Assembly (NCBI GenBank): GCA_049324835.1 | Contig: JBMOMT010000072.1 | Location: 1-38,920 of the forward strand | Length of the DNA: 38,920 nucleotides | DNA from: JBMOMT01 sp049324835 | Lineage (GTDB): Bacteria; Chloroflexota; Anaerolineae; CAYNKW01 | Reading direction: 5' to 3' | In this document: positions 21,064 to 29,279 of the stretch, piece by piece | Numbering within the stretch: position 1 is the stretch's first letter | Layout of the letters: every line of letters begins with the position of its first letter | Notes under the pieces: model-generated | Told to the model about the DNA's origin: nothing | Seen by the model: the letters and a program-made list of their open reading frames with translations, nothing else | The model's database searches: none | Program-made: the position numbers and the translations under genes

Positions 21064-21882
21064 TCAGTGCCCCAATTCTTTCAGCATCGGAACTGTGCGG
21101 CCCACCCAGCCCAGCGCCGGATCGTCCACCGTGGCCTGGGTGCGATGCTCGCCGGCCAGGAACCAGAGGTAATAGGTCGTATAACCCGGCGCGCTGACGA
21201 CGGTGTGGTAGCCAAAGGGGGCCATCATGATGGTATTGTCCCGCACGGAAAAGTTCTCCTCTTCACCCTGGCTGTTGTAATAGTGGCACAGGCCAAAACC
21301 GTCGGGCGGGGCCACCTTGAAAAAATACATCTCTTCGTGGTAGGCCTCGCGGGGCAGGTCGTCCACCTCGTGGCGGTGGGGCGGGTAGGTGCTCCAGTTG
21401 CCGCTCGGAGTTAAGGTCTCGCCGACGATGAGCCGCCGGGCCGGCAGGTCGGGCTGGGCGATCTCGGTCAGGATTTGGTGAAAGCGCCGCGTAAAGTTGG
21501 CCGCGCCCCACACGCCGTTGGCCACCCGCTCCGGGCCGATGACATACGGCTCGGTTTGTAGATCACTCGGCGCACTGGTCAGGCCGATCTGGACCGGCCC
21601 CTCGGCGGTGATGGCATACTCGACGCCGGCAGGCAGGTAGACCGAGTGCGGCTTGCCGGCAAAGACGTTGGGCCACCCGCCGACCCTTTCGAAGCGCTGG
21701 CTGGCGACCTCAAAGGTTGCCTTACCGCCCAGGATCACGGCCAGCACCTCGCGGTCGCCGGTGCTGCCTGTGTACTGCTGCCCGGCGGGCAGCACCAGCA
21801 GGTCAAAACCCAGCAGTTTGCAGGGATTGTGGGGCAGGGCATTCCGCCCTGCTTTGGATGCCAACGATGCAAAGTATCTCAT
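21064..21882 (-). CDS. IolB/KduI-family cupin isomerase (sequence closer to IolB)
   Basis: 272 residues from the ATG at 21882, with AAAGGAGAAAAGG ahead. It is a double cupin of the KduI/IolB superfamily. GNWSTYPPHRHEVDDLPREA then YHEEMYFFKVAPPDGFGLCH, followed by APFGYHTVVSAPGYTTYYLW, is the core seen in 5-deoxy-glucuronate isomerase (IolB). Other inositol genes are absent and the next gene is kduD, so in this locus it more likely does the KduI step, isomerising 4-deoxy-5-keto uronate to 2,5-diketo-3-deoxygluconate. The two reactions are chemically alike, which makes such a swap plausible. The assignment between IolB and KduI activity is inference from context. Confidence 0.85.
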   Translation of the reverse strand: MRYFASLASKAGRNALPHNPCKLLGFDLLVLPAGQQYTGSTGDREVLAVILGGKATFEVASQRFERVGGWPNVFAGKPHSVYLPAGVEYAITAEGPVQIGLTSAPSDLQTEPYVIGPERVANGVWGAANFTRRFHQILTEIAQPDLPARRLIVGETLTPSGNWSTYPPHRHEVDDLPREAYHEEMYFFKVAPPDGFGLCHYYNSQGEEENFSVRDNTIMMAPFGYHTVVSAPGYTTYYLWFLAGEHRTQATVDDPALGWVGRTVPMLKELGH

Positions 21883-21897
21883 CCTTTTCTCCTTTTT

Positions 21898-22347
21898 CTA
21901 ATCGAATATCAGGCGAGGAACCAGGCCCTCGCCCATGCCTTCGACGGCCACCGGTACACGCTGGCGGCTGAGGGCCACCCCCTCCACCTCGGCAAAGAAT
22001 ATCTCGCACAGGACATAGGCAATGCAGCCCGGCTCCAGGTGCCCACCGAACGCGCCGTCGGGCGTGGCGAGCGCCACGTGGATGTGCGGCTCGCCGTCCA
22101 CCACCAGGCCGTTCATCGCCAGGATTTCGATGCCGCCGTAGCCCCGGCCAAAGGCGTTTTCGGTCGGGATGCGGTTGTGAGTCACCCAGTGGAGATGGTA
22201 GGCGGCCAGCGTGCCATAACCGCCCGCGACCACGGCCTGCCGGATTCCCGCTTCCCGGAGAAAGGTCCGCACCGATTCCAGCACATCCTCACCCGGATCC
22301 ACGCGCAGGATGTGGAAACGGCCCAGGTCCAGCGAAGCAAACTCCAT
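21898..22347 (-). CDS. PPC/DUF296-domain protein
   Basis: 149 residues from the ATG at 22347, sharing its A with the GH28 stop (TGATG). It contains the PPC (DUF296) pattern: FHILRVDPGEDVLESVRTFL, AVVAGGYGTLAAYHLHWV, EPHIHVALATPDGAFGGHLE and VLCEIFFAEVEGVAL. In bacteria these are small trimeric proteins of unsettled function, often encoded in catabolic clusters and with conserved His residues (HIH, GGHL) that may bind a metal. The Gly-Gly-His core is intact. Its place between a polygalacturonase and the uronate isomerase suggests a part in the same pathway, but no reaction is known to me. Confidence 0.8.
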   Translation of the reverse strand: MEFASLDLGRFHILRVDPGEDVLESVRTFLREAGIRQAVVAGGYGTLAAYHLHWVTHNRIPTENAFGRGYGGIEILAMNGLVVDGEPHIHVALATPDGAFGGHLEPGCIAYVLCEIFFAEVEGVALSRQRVPVAVEGMGEGLVPRLIFD

Positions 22348-23660
22348 CAGGAAACCCTCCTTTCCAGCGTCAGGTTGGCCACGTTCAACCCCCGGACGTT
22401 CGAGCAACTGAACAGCGGCTCCTGCTGCACGACGCCGCTCACAGCCCGCAGGGTCAGGCCCTCTGCCTCCTGGCAGCGGATGCCCTCGACCGCGTTGAGG
22501 CGCAGATTCTCCAGGACGACGTTTTCGAGGGGCGATTCGGGCAGCCCACGAAGGGCGACAGCGACGCCCGCGCTCTCGCAGCTCACGTTCCTGACGTGGA
22601 TGGAACGAAAGGTTGGCGGCGCGTCCGAGCGCGACGGGGCAGTGGACGAGCCGTAGAACATGTCCAGGACGATGGCCTCCTGGCGCAAGCCGGCCATCTG
22701 GAGGTTCTCGACGTACACATTTTCGACAAAACCACCCCGCCCGCGCATCGACTTGAGCCGGATGCCCTGGTCGCCGCCGGTGATGCGGCAGTCGTGGACG
22801 TACACGTTTCGCACTCCCCCCGACATGCCGCTGCCGATGGACACAGCGCCGTGGCCCTCGCTCATGGTGCAGCGGCGGATCACGATATTCTCACAGGGCC
22901 GATTCACGCGCCAGCCGTCCTCGTTCATGCCCGAGTTGATGGCCACACAATCGTCGCCGGTGTGGAACGTGCAGCCCTCAACGAGCACGTAACGGCACGA
23001 ATCGGGGTTGAGGCCGTCGGTGTTCGGTCCCTCGCTGCAAACGGTGATGCCGCGCACCAGGACATTCTCGCAGTAGACGGGGTGGACCGTCCACATTGGC
23101 CCGTTCACAAACGTCACCCCTTCCACGAGCACATTGCGGCAGCCGACTGTCTGCAAGAATTGGGGGCGCAGCGCCGCCTCTTTGCTGCCAAAGATGCGCA
23201 GTGCGAGCGGTACGCCCTCCGCTTCGGCGTCGTAGAGCCGCTTGGCCGCCGCCTGTTGCAGCGTTTTCCAGTGCCACCAGGCCTGGCCCTGCCCGTCCAG
23301 GACGCCCTGCCCGCTGACGGCCACGTTTTCGCAGTCGCGGGCGTAGAGGAGGGGCGAATAGTTGTAACACTCGACGCCCTCCCAACGGGTGAAGACCAGC
23401 GGCAAATAGTCGGCGGGATGGGTGCTAAAACGCAGCTGCGCGCCTTGTTCCAGGTGCAGGTTGACGTGGCTGCGCAGGTGGATCGGCCCGGTCAGCCAGT
23501 CGCCAGCCGGGACGCGGACGACGCCCCCCCCCGCCTCGTGGCAGGCCCGAATGGCCTGCCGGAAGGCGTCCGTGTTGGACGTGAGCCCGTCGTCTCTCGC
23601 GCCAAAATCCCCAACATCCAGGAGGCGATCCGGGAACGACGGCGGCTCGACGGCTGGCAT
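22347..23660 (-). CDS. Glycoside hydrolase family 28 polygalacturonase-type enzyme
   Basis: 437 residues from the ATG at 23660. A TTG at 23675 overlapping the GH105 stop has a better ribosome site (GGAGG) and would add five residues. The four GH28 active-site motifs are present in order: NTDG at about 215, GDDC at about 235, GHG at about 268 and RLK at about 302. Together they supply the three catalytic Asp and the substrate-binding His/Lys. The N-terminus VGDFGARDDGLTSNTDAF and the many N/D-rich turns fit a right-handed beta-helix. No signal peptide is seen, so it should be cytoplasmic, cutting galacturonate or rhamnogalacturonate oligomers, probably from the end. It belongs with GH105 and GH88 immediately upstream. 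Confidence 0.92.
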   Translation of the reverse strand: MPAVEPPSFPDRLLDVGDFGARDDGLTSNTDAFRQAIRACHEAGGGVVRVPAGDWLTGPIHLRSHVNLHLEQGAQLRFSTHPADYLPLVFTRWEGVECYNYSPLLYARDCENVAVSGQGVLDGQGQAWWHWKTLQQAAAKRLYDAEAEGVPLALRIFGSKEAALRPQFLQTVGCRNVLVEGVTFVNGPMWTVHPVYCENVLVRGITVCSEGPNTDGLNPDSCRYVLVEGCTFHTGDDCVAINSGMNEDGWRVNRPCENIVIRRCTMSEGHGAVSIGSGMSGGVRNVYVHDCRITGGDQGIRLKSMRGRGGFVENVYVENLQMAGLRQEAIVLDMFYGSSTAPSRSDAPPTFRSIHVRNVSCESAGVAVALRGLPESPLENVVLENLRLNAVEGIRCQEAEGLTLRAVSGVVQQEPLFSCSNVRGLNVANLTLERRVS

Positions 23661-23671
23661 CTCAAAGGGCT

Positions 23672-24781
23672 TCAATGGTCCTCCATCTCTTCCATCTCGA
23701 CGCTGGCCAGGATAAAGGCGCCAACCCCCTTGTGCTCGTTGGCGATCACCTTTTCGTTCACATAGTATTCGTAGGAACCGTCGCGGTAGGGCGTGCCCCC
23801 CAGGCCGGCGACGGCGCAAATGCCGGCGAGGTTCACCAGCCCCAGTTCGTCCACCGTCACAAACTCGGTCAGGAGGCCGTCGTAGGCCCGCCGGGCCGCA
23901 GCCAGGTATTCTTCACCCAGGTAGCCCTGCCTCACGCCCTTGGCCAGGGCGTACACAAACATGCACGACGCCGAAGATTCCCGGTAGTTGCCCGGCCGGC
24001 CGGCCTGGTCGAGCACCTGGTACCACACCCCGCTGGCCGGGGCCTGAACGCGGATCACCGCCTGCACCGTCTCCCGCAAGATGGCGACAAGCCTGTCTCG
24101 CTGGGGGTGATCCGCCGGAAAATGATCCAGCACATCGAGGATGGCCATGACATACCAACCGATGGCCCGCCCCCAAAAGTGAGGAGAGCACCCGGTTTCC
24201 GGATCGGCCCAGCGCTGGCTGCGGCTTTCGTCCCAGGCGTGATAGAGCAGCCCGGTCTCGGCATCGCGGGCGTGTTCGGCGACGACGATGATCTGGCGCG
24301 CCACGTCGTCGAACCCTTCCGGCTCGTCGAAGCGCCTGGCGAACTCGGCGTAAAAGGGTGAGGCCATATAGATGCCGTCCAGCCACATCTGGTGGGGATA
24401 GATCAACTTGTGCCAAAAGCCACCGGCCTTGGTGCGCGGCTGGCCGCGCAGTTGTTCCCTCAGCAGAAATGCCGCCTGTTTGTAACGCTCGTCGCCGCTC
24501 GTCTCGTGCAGAAAGAACAACAGTTTGCCCTCGTTGATCTGGTCGAGGTTGTATTCCTCCAGGCGATAGGTGCGGATGCAACCGTCCGGGCCGACGAATT
24601 CGTCGATATTCCGTTCGATATAGTCATAGATTTCTGGCTCGCCCGCCTTGAGCCACACCTGTTTGAGAGCAAGCAGAGCCACGCCGGGTTCGTAGTGCCA
24701 CCTCCTCGACAGCAGTGGGTGCCGTTTCATGATCGAGTCGGCCATGCGGACTGACCATGCCTGACTAGTCGTTCTTTTCAC
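23672..24781 (-). CDS. GH105 unsaturated rhamnogalacturonyl hydrolase
   Basis: 369 residues from a GTG at 24781 that overlaps the GH88 stop (GTGA); an ATG at 24802 would add seven residues. GH105 hallmarks are RRWHYEPGVALLALKQVWL, YPHQMWLDGIYMASPFYAEF, HFWGRAIGWYVMAILDVL, RESSASCMFVYALAKGVRQG and GSYEYYVNEKVIANEHKGVG. The alpha/alpha-barrel enzyme (YteR-like) removes the unsaturated galacturonyl residue from lyase-cut rhamnogalacturonan oligomers. There is no signal peptide. Translational coupling with GH88 upstream and GH28 downstream indicates one operon for side-chain and backbone trimming of imported pectic pieces. Confidence 0.93.
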   Translation of the reverse strand: MKRTTSQAWSVRMADSIMKRHPLLSRRWHYEPGVALLALKQVWLKAGEPEIYDYIERNIDEFVGPDGCIRTYRLEEYNLDQINEGKLLFFLHETSGDERYKQAAFLLREQLRGQPRTKAGGFWHKLIYPHQMWLDGIYMASPFYAEFARRFDEPEGFDDVARQIIVVAEHARDAETGLLYHAWDESRSQRWADPETGCSPHFWGRAIGWYVMAILDVLDHFPADHPQRDRLVAILRETVQAVIRVQAPASGVWYQVLDQAGRPGNYRESSASCMFVYALAKGVRQGYLGEEYLAAARRAYDGLLTEFVTVDELGLVNLAGICAVAGLGGTPYRDGSYEYYVNEKVIANEHKGVGAFILASVEMEEMEDH

Positions 24782-25908
24782 CCTGAATTCCCCACTCCCC
24801 AAAAGTCAGGCGCATTGCCCTGCACGGCCAGCAATGCCTCCAGGAAAAAATAGTCGCCGCAGATCAAGCAGGTTTCCACGCCCCAGCCCTTGTGGGCGTG
24901 ATAGGTCCCCTCGCGCAGCAAGCCCTGGGCCTCGGGCCGGGTCTCGACGCAGTGGGCCACCAGGGTCTCCAGCAGCGACAGGGCCGTGCGACGAAACTCG
25001 GCCCGCTCCACGCCGTCCACCAGGCGGGCCAGCCGCAGCAGCCCGCCGGCAGCAATCGCCCCCGCCGAGCTGTCGCGGTAGTGCGGGGCGTCGTCGGGCA
25101 GGCGCAGATCCCAGGTGGGCACCCCGTCCGCGGGCAGCTCGGCCACGAAGCGGCGGGCAGCTCGCCGGGACGCATCCAGGAAACGCTGCTGCCCCGACCA
25201 TTCCGCAGCGGCGGCGAAACCAAAGATGGCCCAGGCCTGCCCCCGCGCCCAGAGGGAAGCGTCGGCGTAACCCTGGTGGGTGCGCGGGCCGAGAGGCTCG
25301 CCCGACGCCTGGTCGAAGAAAAAAGTGTGGTAGGAAGCGCCGTCGGGGCGCAGCAAGTGCCGGCGGCTGGTCTCGGCGTGGGCCAGGGCTGCATCACGAT
25401 ACCGGCAGTCGCCCGTCTGTTCAGAGGCCCAAAACAGGAGCGGCAGGTTCATCAGCGTGTCAATGATCGCCCGGCCGCCTTCTAACACATCGCCAATCTC
25501 GCCCCAGGCCTGGATGTACCGCCCGGTGGGCCGATAGCGCTGCACCAATTCCAACGCCGCCCGCAGCGCCAACTGCCGCGCCCCTTCGTCGCCGGTCAAC
25601 TGCCACTGAGCGCGGGCGCTGAGGGTGAACAGAAAGCCCAGGTCGTGGGTGAGGTGTATTCGCCTGTCCAGGCGTTGGCGAAAGGTCGAAAGCAAAGACT
25701 CGGCGTGTATCTTTAAATCGTCGTCGCCGGTGGCGGCATAGGCCAGCCACAGCAGTCCGGTCCAGAAACCGGCCAGCCAGTGGTTGTTTTCACCGAGTTG
25801 GTAGCGCGTTCCCTCGCCGACGACGGGGAACCGGTCCAAATCCTGGTGATGGCGCTGGATTCGAGCCAGCGAGTTTTCCAGAGCAAGGCGTAGAGCGGGA
25901 GACATCAT
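24778..25908 (-). CDS. GH88 unsaturated glucuronyl/uronyl hydrolase
   Basis: 376 residues from the ATG at 25908 (a second ATG follows directly). The GH88 pattern is clear: ENNHWLAGFWTGLLWLAYA, HLTHDLGFLFTLSA with the Asp, GGRAIIDTLMNLPLLFWASE with the second catalytic Asp, HQGYADASLWARGQAWAIFG, HYRDSSAGAIAAGGLLRLA and HAHKGWGVETCLICGDYFFL. Enzymes of this family hydrolyse the vinyl ether of unsaturated uronyl residues at oligomer ends, giving 4-deoxy-5-keto uronate after rearrangement. No signal peptide. It lies six bases after the DppF-type ATPase gene, so import and hydrolysis are co-expressed. Confidence 0.93.
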   Translation of the reverse strand: MMSPALRLALENSLARIQRHHQDLDRFPVVGEGTRYQLGENNHWLAGFWTGLLWLAYAATGDDDLKIHAESLLSTFRQRLDRRIHLTHDLGFLFTLSARAQWQLTGDEGARQLALRAALELVQRYRPTGRYIQAWGEIGDVLEGGRAIIDTLMNLPLLFWASEQTGDCRYRDAALAHAETSRRHLLRPDGASYHTFFFDQASGEPLGPRTHQGYADASLWARGQAWAIFGFAAAAEWSGQQRFLDASRRAARRFVAELPADGVPTWDLRLPDDAPHYRDSSAGAIAAGGLLRLARLVDGVERAEFRRTALSLLETLVAHCVETRPEAQGLLREGTYHAHKGWGVETCLICGDYFFLEALLAVQGNAPDFWGVGNSG

Positions 25909-25914
25909 GGGCGG

Positions 25915-26928
25915 TCAATCGTAGTCGATGCCGGCCAGGCTCAACTCGTCGGCCCGGTGACAGGCAACCCAGTGATCGTCGCTCAGTTCGCGCCAGGCGG
26001 GGTTCTCGACCTGGCACACCTCCTGCGCGTACTGGCAACGGGGATGGAACTTGCAGCCTGGGGGCGGATCGGCCGGGCTGGGCACGTCGCCGGGCAGGAC
26101 AATCCGCTGGGTGACGTGGTCTGGATCGGTGCGCGGCACAGCCGACAGCAGGGCCTCGGTGTAGGGATGCAGCGGGTTGCAGTAGAGTTCGTCCGCCCGG
26201 GCCAGCTCGACCAGGTTGCCCAGGTACATGACCGCCACCCGGTCGCTGATGTGCTCGACCACCGACAGATCGTGGGCGATAAAGAGATAGGTCAGGCCGA
26301 ACTCGTGTTGCAGGTCTTCCAGCAAGTTGAGGGTCTGGGCCTGGATCGAGACGTCGAGGGCCGAGACCGGTTCATCGCAGACGATGAGTTTGGGGCGCAG
26401 CGCCAGGGCGCGGGCGATGCCAATGCGTTGCCGCTGCCCGCCGCTAAAGGCGTAGGGATAGCGGCTCATGTGTTGCGCCTGCAGCCCCACCGCCTCCAGC
26501 AAGTGCCGGACCTGGGCCTTGAGATCAGCTCCTTTGGTTATGCCATTGACGACCAGCGGCTCGGCGATGATGTCCATCACCGTCATGCGCGGATTGAGCG
26601 ACGAAAAGGGGTCCTGGAAGATGATCTGCATCTGCCGGCGGAAGGGGGCCAACTCTTTTTTGCGCAGTTTCAGCAAGTTGACCATTTCCCCGTTCTGGAG
26701 GAACAGAACCTCGCCCGCCGTCGGCTCGTAGGCGCGTAGGATGCAGCGCCCGGCCGTCGTCTTGCCGCAGCCCGATTCACCCACCAGTCCCAGGGTTTCT
26801 CCCTCCCGGATGAAAAAACTCACCCCGTCGACGGCGCGCACGTGGCCGACCACCTTGCGGAAAAAGCCCTGTTGGATCGGAAAGTGCATTTTCAGGTTGC
26901 GGACTTCCAGGAGTACGTTTTCTGCCAT
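25915..26928 (-). CDS. Dipeptide/oligosaccharide-type ABC transporter ATPase (DppF-like)
   Basis: 337 residues from the ATG at 26928, with AAGGACTGA ahead. Walker A GESGCGKT, the Q-loop in IIFQDPFSSLNPRMTV, signature FSGGQRQRIGIARAL, Walker B KLIVCDEPVSALD and H-loop YLFIAHDLSVV are all intact. The C-terminal oligopeptide-transporter extension has the Cys motif GCKFHPRCQYAQEVC. It forms a heterodimer with the DppD-like ATPase to power the two permeases encoded upstream. The neighbourhood makes pectic or rhamnogalacturonan oligomers the likely cargo rather than peptides. A 115-base gap separates it from the DppD-like gene. Confidence 0.93.
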   Translation of the reverse strand: MAENVLLEVRNLKMHFPIQQGFFRKVVGHVRAVDGVSFFIREGETLGLVGESGCGKTTAGRCILRAYEPTAGEVLFLQNGEMVNLLKLRKKELAPFRRQMQIIFQDPFSSLNPRMTVMDIIAEPLVVNGITKGADLKAQVRHLLEAVGLQAQHMSRYPYAFSGGQRQRIGIARALALRPKLIVCDEPVSALDVSIQAQTLNLLEDLQHEFGLTYLFIAHDLSVVEHISDRVAVMYLGNLVELARADELYCNPLHPYTEALLSAVPRTDPDHVTQRIVLPGDVPSPADPPPGCKFHPRCQYAQEVCQVENPAWRELSDDHWVACHRADELSLAGIDYD

Positions 26929-27043
26929 TTCGTCAGTCCTTACATCTGCAAATGATCAGCGGCGACCCGTGAGATTCTAGTCAAGCGATTATTCATCAGC
27001 GGTCAAACCACATGCTAACTGCATATTTGTTCATTTGCCCACT

Positions 27044-28060
27044 TCACTGGTAAAGCGTGCAGCGCACCTGGTGGCGGGCTTCCACGGCGAGGAGCGCCAC
27101 CTCCTCCATACAAGCCGGCTTTTTGGGCGCGGGGCAGCGCGGATAAAAGGCGCAGCCCGAGGGCACCGAGTAGGGATCGGGCACGCTGCCCGGAATCGGC
27201 GTCAGGCGGGCCTTCACCCGGCGGCCCAGGTGCGGGATGGAGCGCATCAGGCCCACGGTGTAGGGATGGAGCGGCCGGTGGAAAATGGTGCGTGCATCGC
27301 CGGTCTCGACGATTTTGCCCATGTACATCACTGCCACGCGGCTGCACACTTCGGCCACCACGCCCAGATTGTGGGTGATCATCAGGATCGACATGCCGAA
27401 CTCGTCCTGGAGATGTTTCATCAGCTCGATGATCTGGGCCTGGATGGTCACATCCAGGGCCGTGGTCGGCTCGTCGGCGATGAGCAGCGCCGGGTTGCAG
27501 GACAGGGCCATGGCGATCATGGCCCGCTGCCGCATCCCCCCGGAAAACTGGTGCGGATACTCGTCGAAACGCTGCTGAGGTAGAGCGATGCCCACCGCTT
27601 CCAGCATCTTGATGGCCCGCTCCCTGGCGTCCTCTTTGCCGCAGCACTGGTGCAGTTCGACGGCTTCGGCAACCTGGCTGCCGACGGTGTGCACCGGCGA
27701 GAGGGAGGTGAGCGGCTCTTGGAAGATCATGGCGATCTCGTTGCCACGAATGCTGCGGATCAGGTCGCCGTTGGGGTCCACGGTGGTCAGGTCGACGGGC
27801 GGCTCGCCGGTCCCCCGGTCGAACAGGATCTTGCCCTGGACGATGCGGCTCGTCTTGGGCAGCAGGCGGAGGATCGAAAAAGCAGTGACGCTTTTGCCAC
27901 AGCCCGACTCGCCGACCAGGCCCAGGGCCTCGCCAGGACGGACCTCGAACGACATGCCATCCACCGCCCGGACCGTGCCATCCAGCGTGCGGAAATAGGT
28001 CTTCAGATCTTCGATCTGGACGATAAAGGGCTGATGTTGGGTCTCGGTTGCTGGTTTCAT
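27044..28060 (-). CDS. Dipeptide/oligosaccharide-type ABC transporter ATPase (DppD-like)
   Basis: 338 residues from the ATG at 28060, with GGGGGTG ahead and 10 bases after the upstream stop; a longer reading to 28111 would overlap the permease. It has Walker A GESGCGKSVT, MIFQEPLTSLSPVHTV, signature FSGGMRQRAMIAMAL, Walker B ALLIADEPTTALD and ILMITHNLGVV. The C-terminal Cys motif is SGCAFYPRCPAPKKPAC. Family members pair with a DppF-type subunit. All motifs needed for ATP hydrolysis are intact. Confidence 0.93.
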   Translation of the reverse strand: MKPATETQHQPFIVQIEDLKTYFRTLDGTVRAVDGMSFEVRPGEALGLVGESGCGKSVTAFSILRLLPKTSRIVQGKILFDRGTGEPPVDLTTVDPNGDLIRSIRGNEIAMIFQEPLTSLSPVHTVGSQVAEAVELHQCCGKEDARERAIKMLEAVGIALPQQRFDEYPHQFSGGMRQRAMIAMALSCNPALLIADEPTTALDVTIQAQIIELMKHLQDEFGMSILMITHNLGVVAEVCSRVAVMYMGKIVETGDARTIFHRPLHPYTVGLMRSIPHLGRRVKARLTPIPGSVPDPYSVPSGCAFYPRCPAPKKPACMEEVALLAVEARHQVRCTLYQ

Positions 28061-28070
28061 CTTGCACCCC

Positions 28071-29255
28071 CTAGACCGTGTAGGGATCGACGGCATCCCG
28101 CAGGCCATCACCCAGGTAGCTGAAAGCCAGGATGCAGATGGCGACCGCTATCGCCGGGGTGAACACCCAGGGGTACAGCGCCAGGGATTGGTAATTCTGG
28201 GATTCCTGGATGAGTACACCCCAACTGGTCGCCGGTGGGCGCAGCCCCAGGCCCAGGTAGCTCAGCGCTGTCTCGGCCAGGATCATGGCCGGCATGGCCA
28301 GCGTGGACACGACGATGATCTGGCCCAGGGTGGCCGGCACCAGGTGTTTAAAAATGACCCAGCGATCCTTCGCCCCGGCCAGTTTAGCGGCCAGGACAAA
28401 ATCCTGGCCGCGCAGGGCCAACACCTGGCCGCGCAGTTGGCGGGCCAGCCAGGTCCACTGGGTCAATGACAGGATGATGCTGATGGCAAAGTAGGTCTGG
28501 GTGATCGACCACTCCAATGGGATGGCCGCCGACAGGGCCATCCACAGGGGCACGTTGGGGATGGCGCGGATCAACTCGATCAAGCGCTGGATGATCTCGT
28601 CGACTCCACCGCCATAGTAGCCCGAGGTGATGCCCAGCACGGTGCCCAGGATCAGGCTCAAGACCACCCCTACCAGGCCGATGGTCAGCGAGAGACGGCT
28701 GCCGTACAGAATGCGGGAGAACATGTCGCGCCCTTGCCGGTCGGTGCCCAGGAGGGATACCGGCATATCCCCGTCCGCGCCAAAGAGGTGCAGGTCGGTG
28801 GAGAACAACCCCAAAACGTCGTAAGGCTCGCCGCGAACAAAAAATCGGATGAGCGTCTTTTCACCCGTCGGGTCGTACCTTTTTCGCAGATTCTCGTCGA
28901 ACTTGGCCTCGTAGGCATAGACGTAGGGCTGGAGCTTACCCTCGTCGAACAGGTGGATCATCTGCGGTGGCATGTAGATGTGTTTGGTGAAACGCCCGCT
29001 CTCGGTATAGGGCGCCAGAAAGGGGGCAAAGAGCGCGGTCAGGTAAAACAAGACAATGACAACGCCGCCAGCCACGGCCACTCTGTTGCGGACGAACTTG
29101 CGCCACATCAGGCGCCACTGCGAGGCGCCGTAGATGGCTTCCAGGGACTTGCCTTTCTTCGGCGTGGCCACCTGTTCTGCGTCCGGGCTGGCCGCATCGA
29201 CTATCTCCTCGTAGAGCCCGAACAGCTCCTGAGATCGGTTCGTCAAATCGTCCAT
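28071..29255 (-). CDS. ABC transporter permease, DppC type
   Basis: 394 residues from the ATG at 29255, with GGAAGGAAG ahead. It is longer than typical DppC (about 300 aa) because of an extra cytoplasmic N-terminus and a periplasmic loop of about 120 residues after TM1 (residues 90-200, YTESGRFTKHIYMPPQMIHL, FFVRGEPYDVLGLFSTDLHL). TM1 is GGVVIVLFYLTALFAPFLAP. The DppC core follows with LGTDRQGRDMFSRILYGSRL, five more TM segments, and the EAA-type coupling loop AAKLAGAKDRWVIFKHLVPA. It pairs with the DppB-type permease encoded 24 bases upstream. Confidence 0.93.
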   Translation of the reverse strand: MDDLTNRSQELFGLYEEIVDAASPDAEQVATPKKGKSLEAIYGASQWRLMWRKFVRNRVAVAGGVVIVLFYLTALFAPFLAPYTESGRFTKHIYMPPQMIHLFDEGKLQPYVYAYEAKFDENLRKRYDPTGEKTLIRFFVRGEPYDVLGLFSTDLHLFGADGDMPVSLLGTDRQGRDMFSRILYGSRLSLTIGLVGVVLSLILGTVLGITSGYYGGGVDEIIQRLIELIRAIPNVPLWMALSAAIPLEWSITQTYFAISIILSLTQWTWLARQLRGQVLALRGQDFVLAAKLAGAKDRWVIFKHLVPATLGQIIVVSTLAMPAMILAETALSYLGLGLRPPATSWGVLIQESQNYQSLALYPWVFTPAIAVAICILAFSYLGDGLRDAVDPYTV

Positions 29256-29279
29256 AGGGTGTCTTCCTTCCGGCCCGCC

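Noticed and set aside
22596..23765. 389-codon plus-strand open frame opposite GH28
   Set aside because: All four GH28 motifs are on the minus strand; the plus frame has none.
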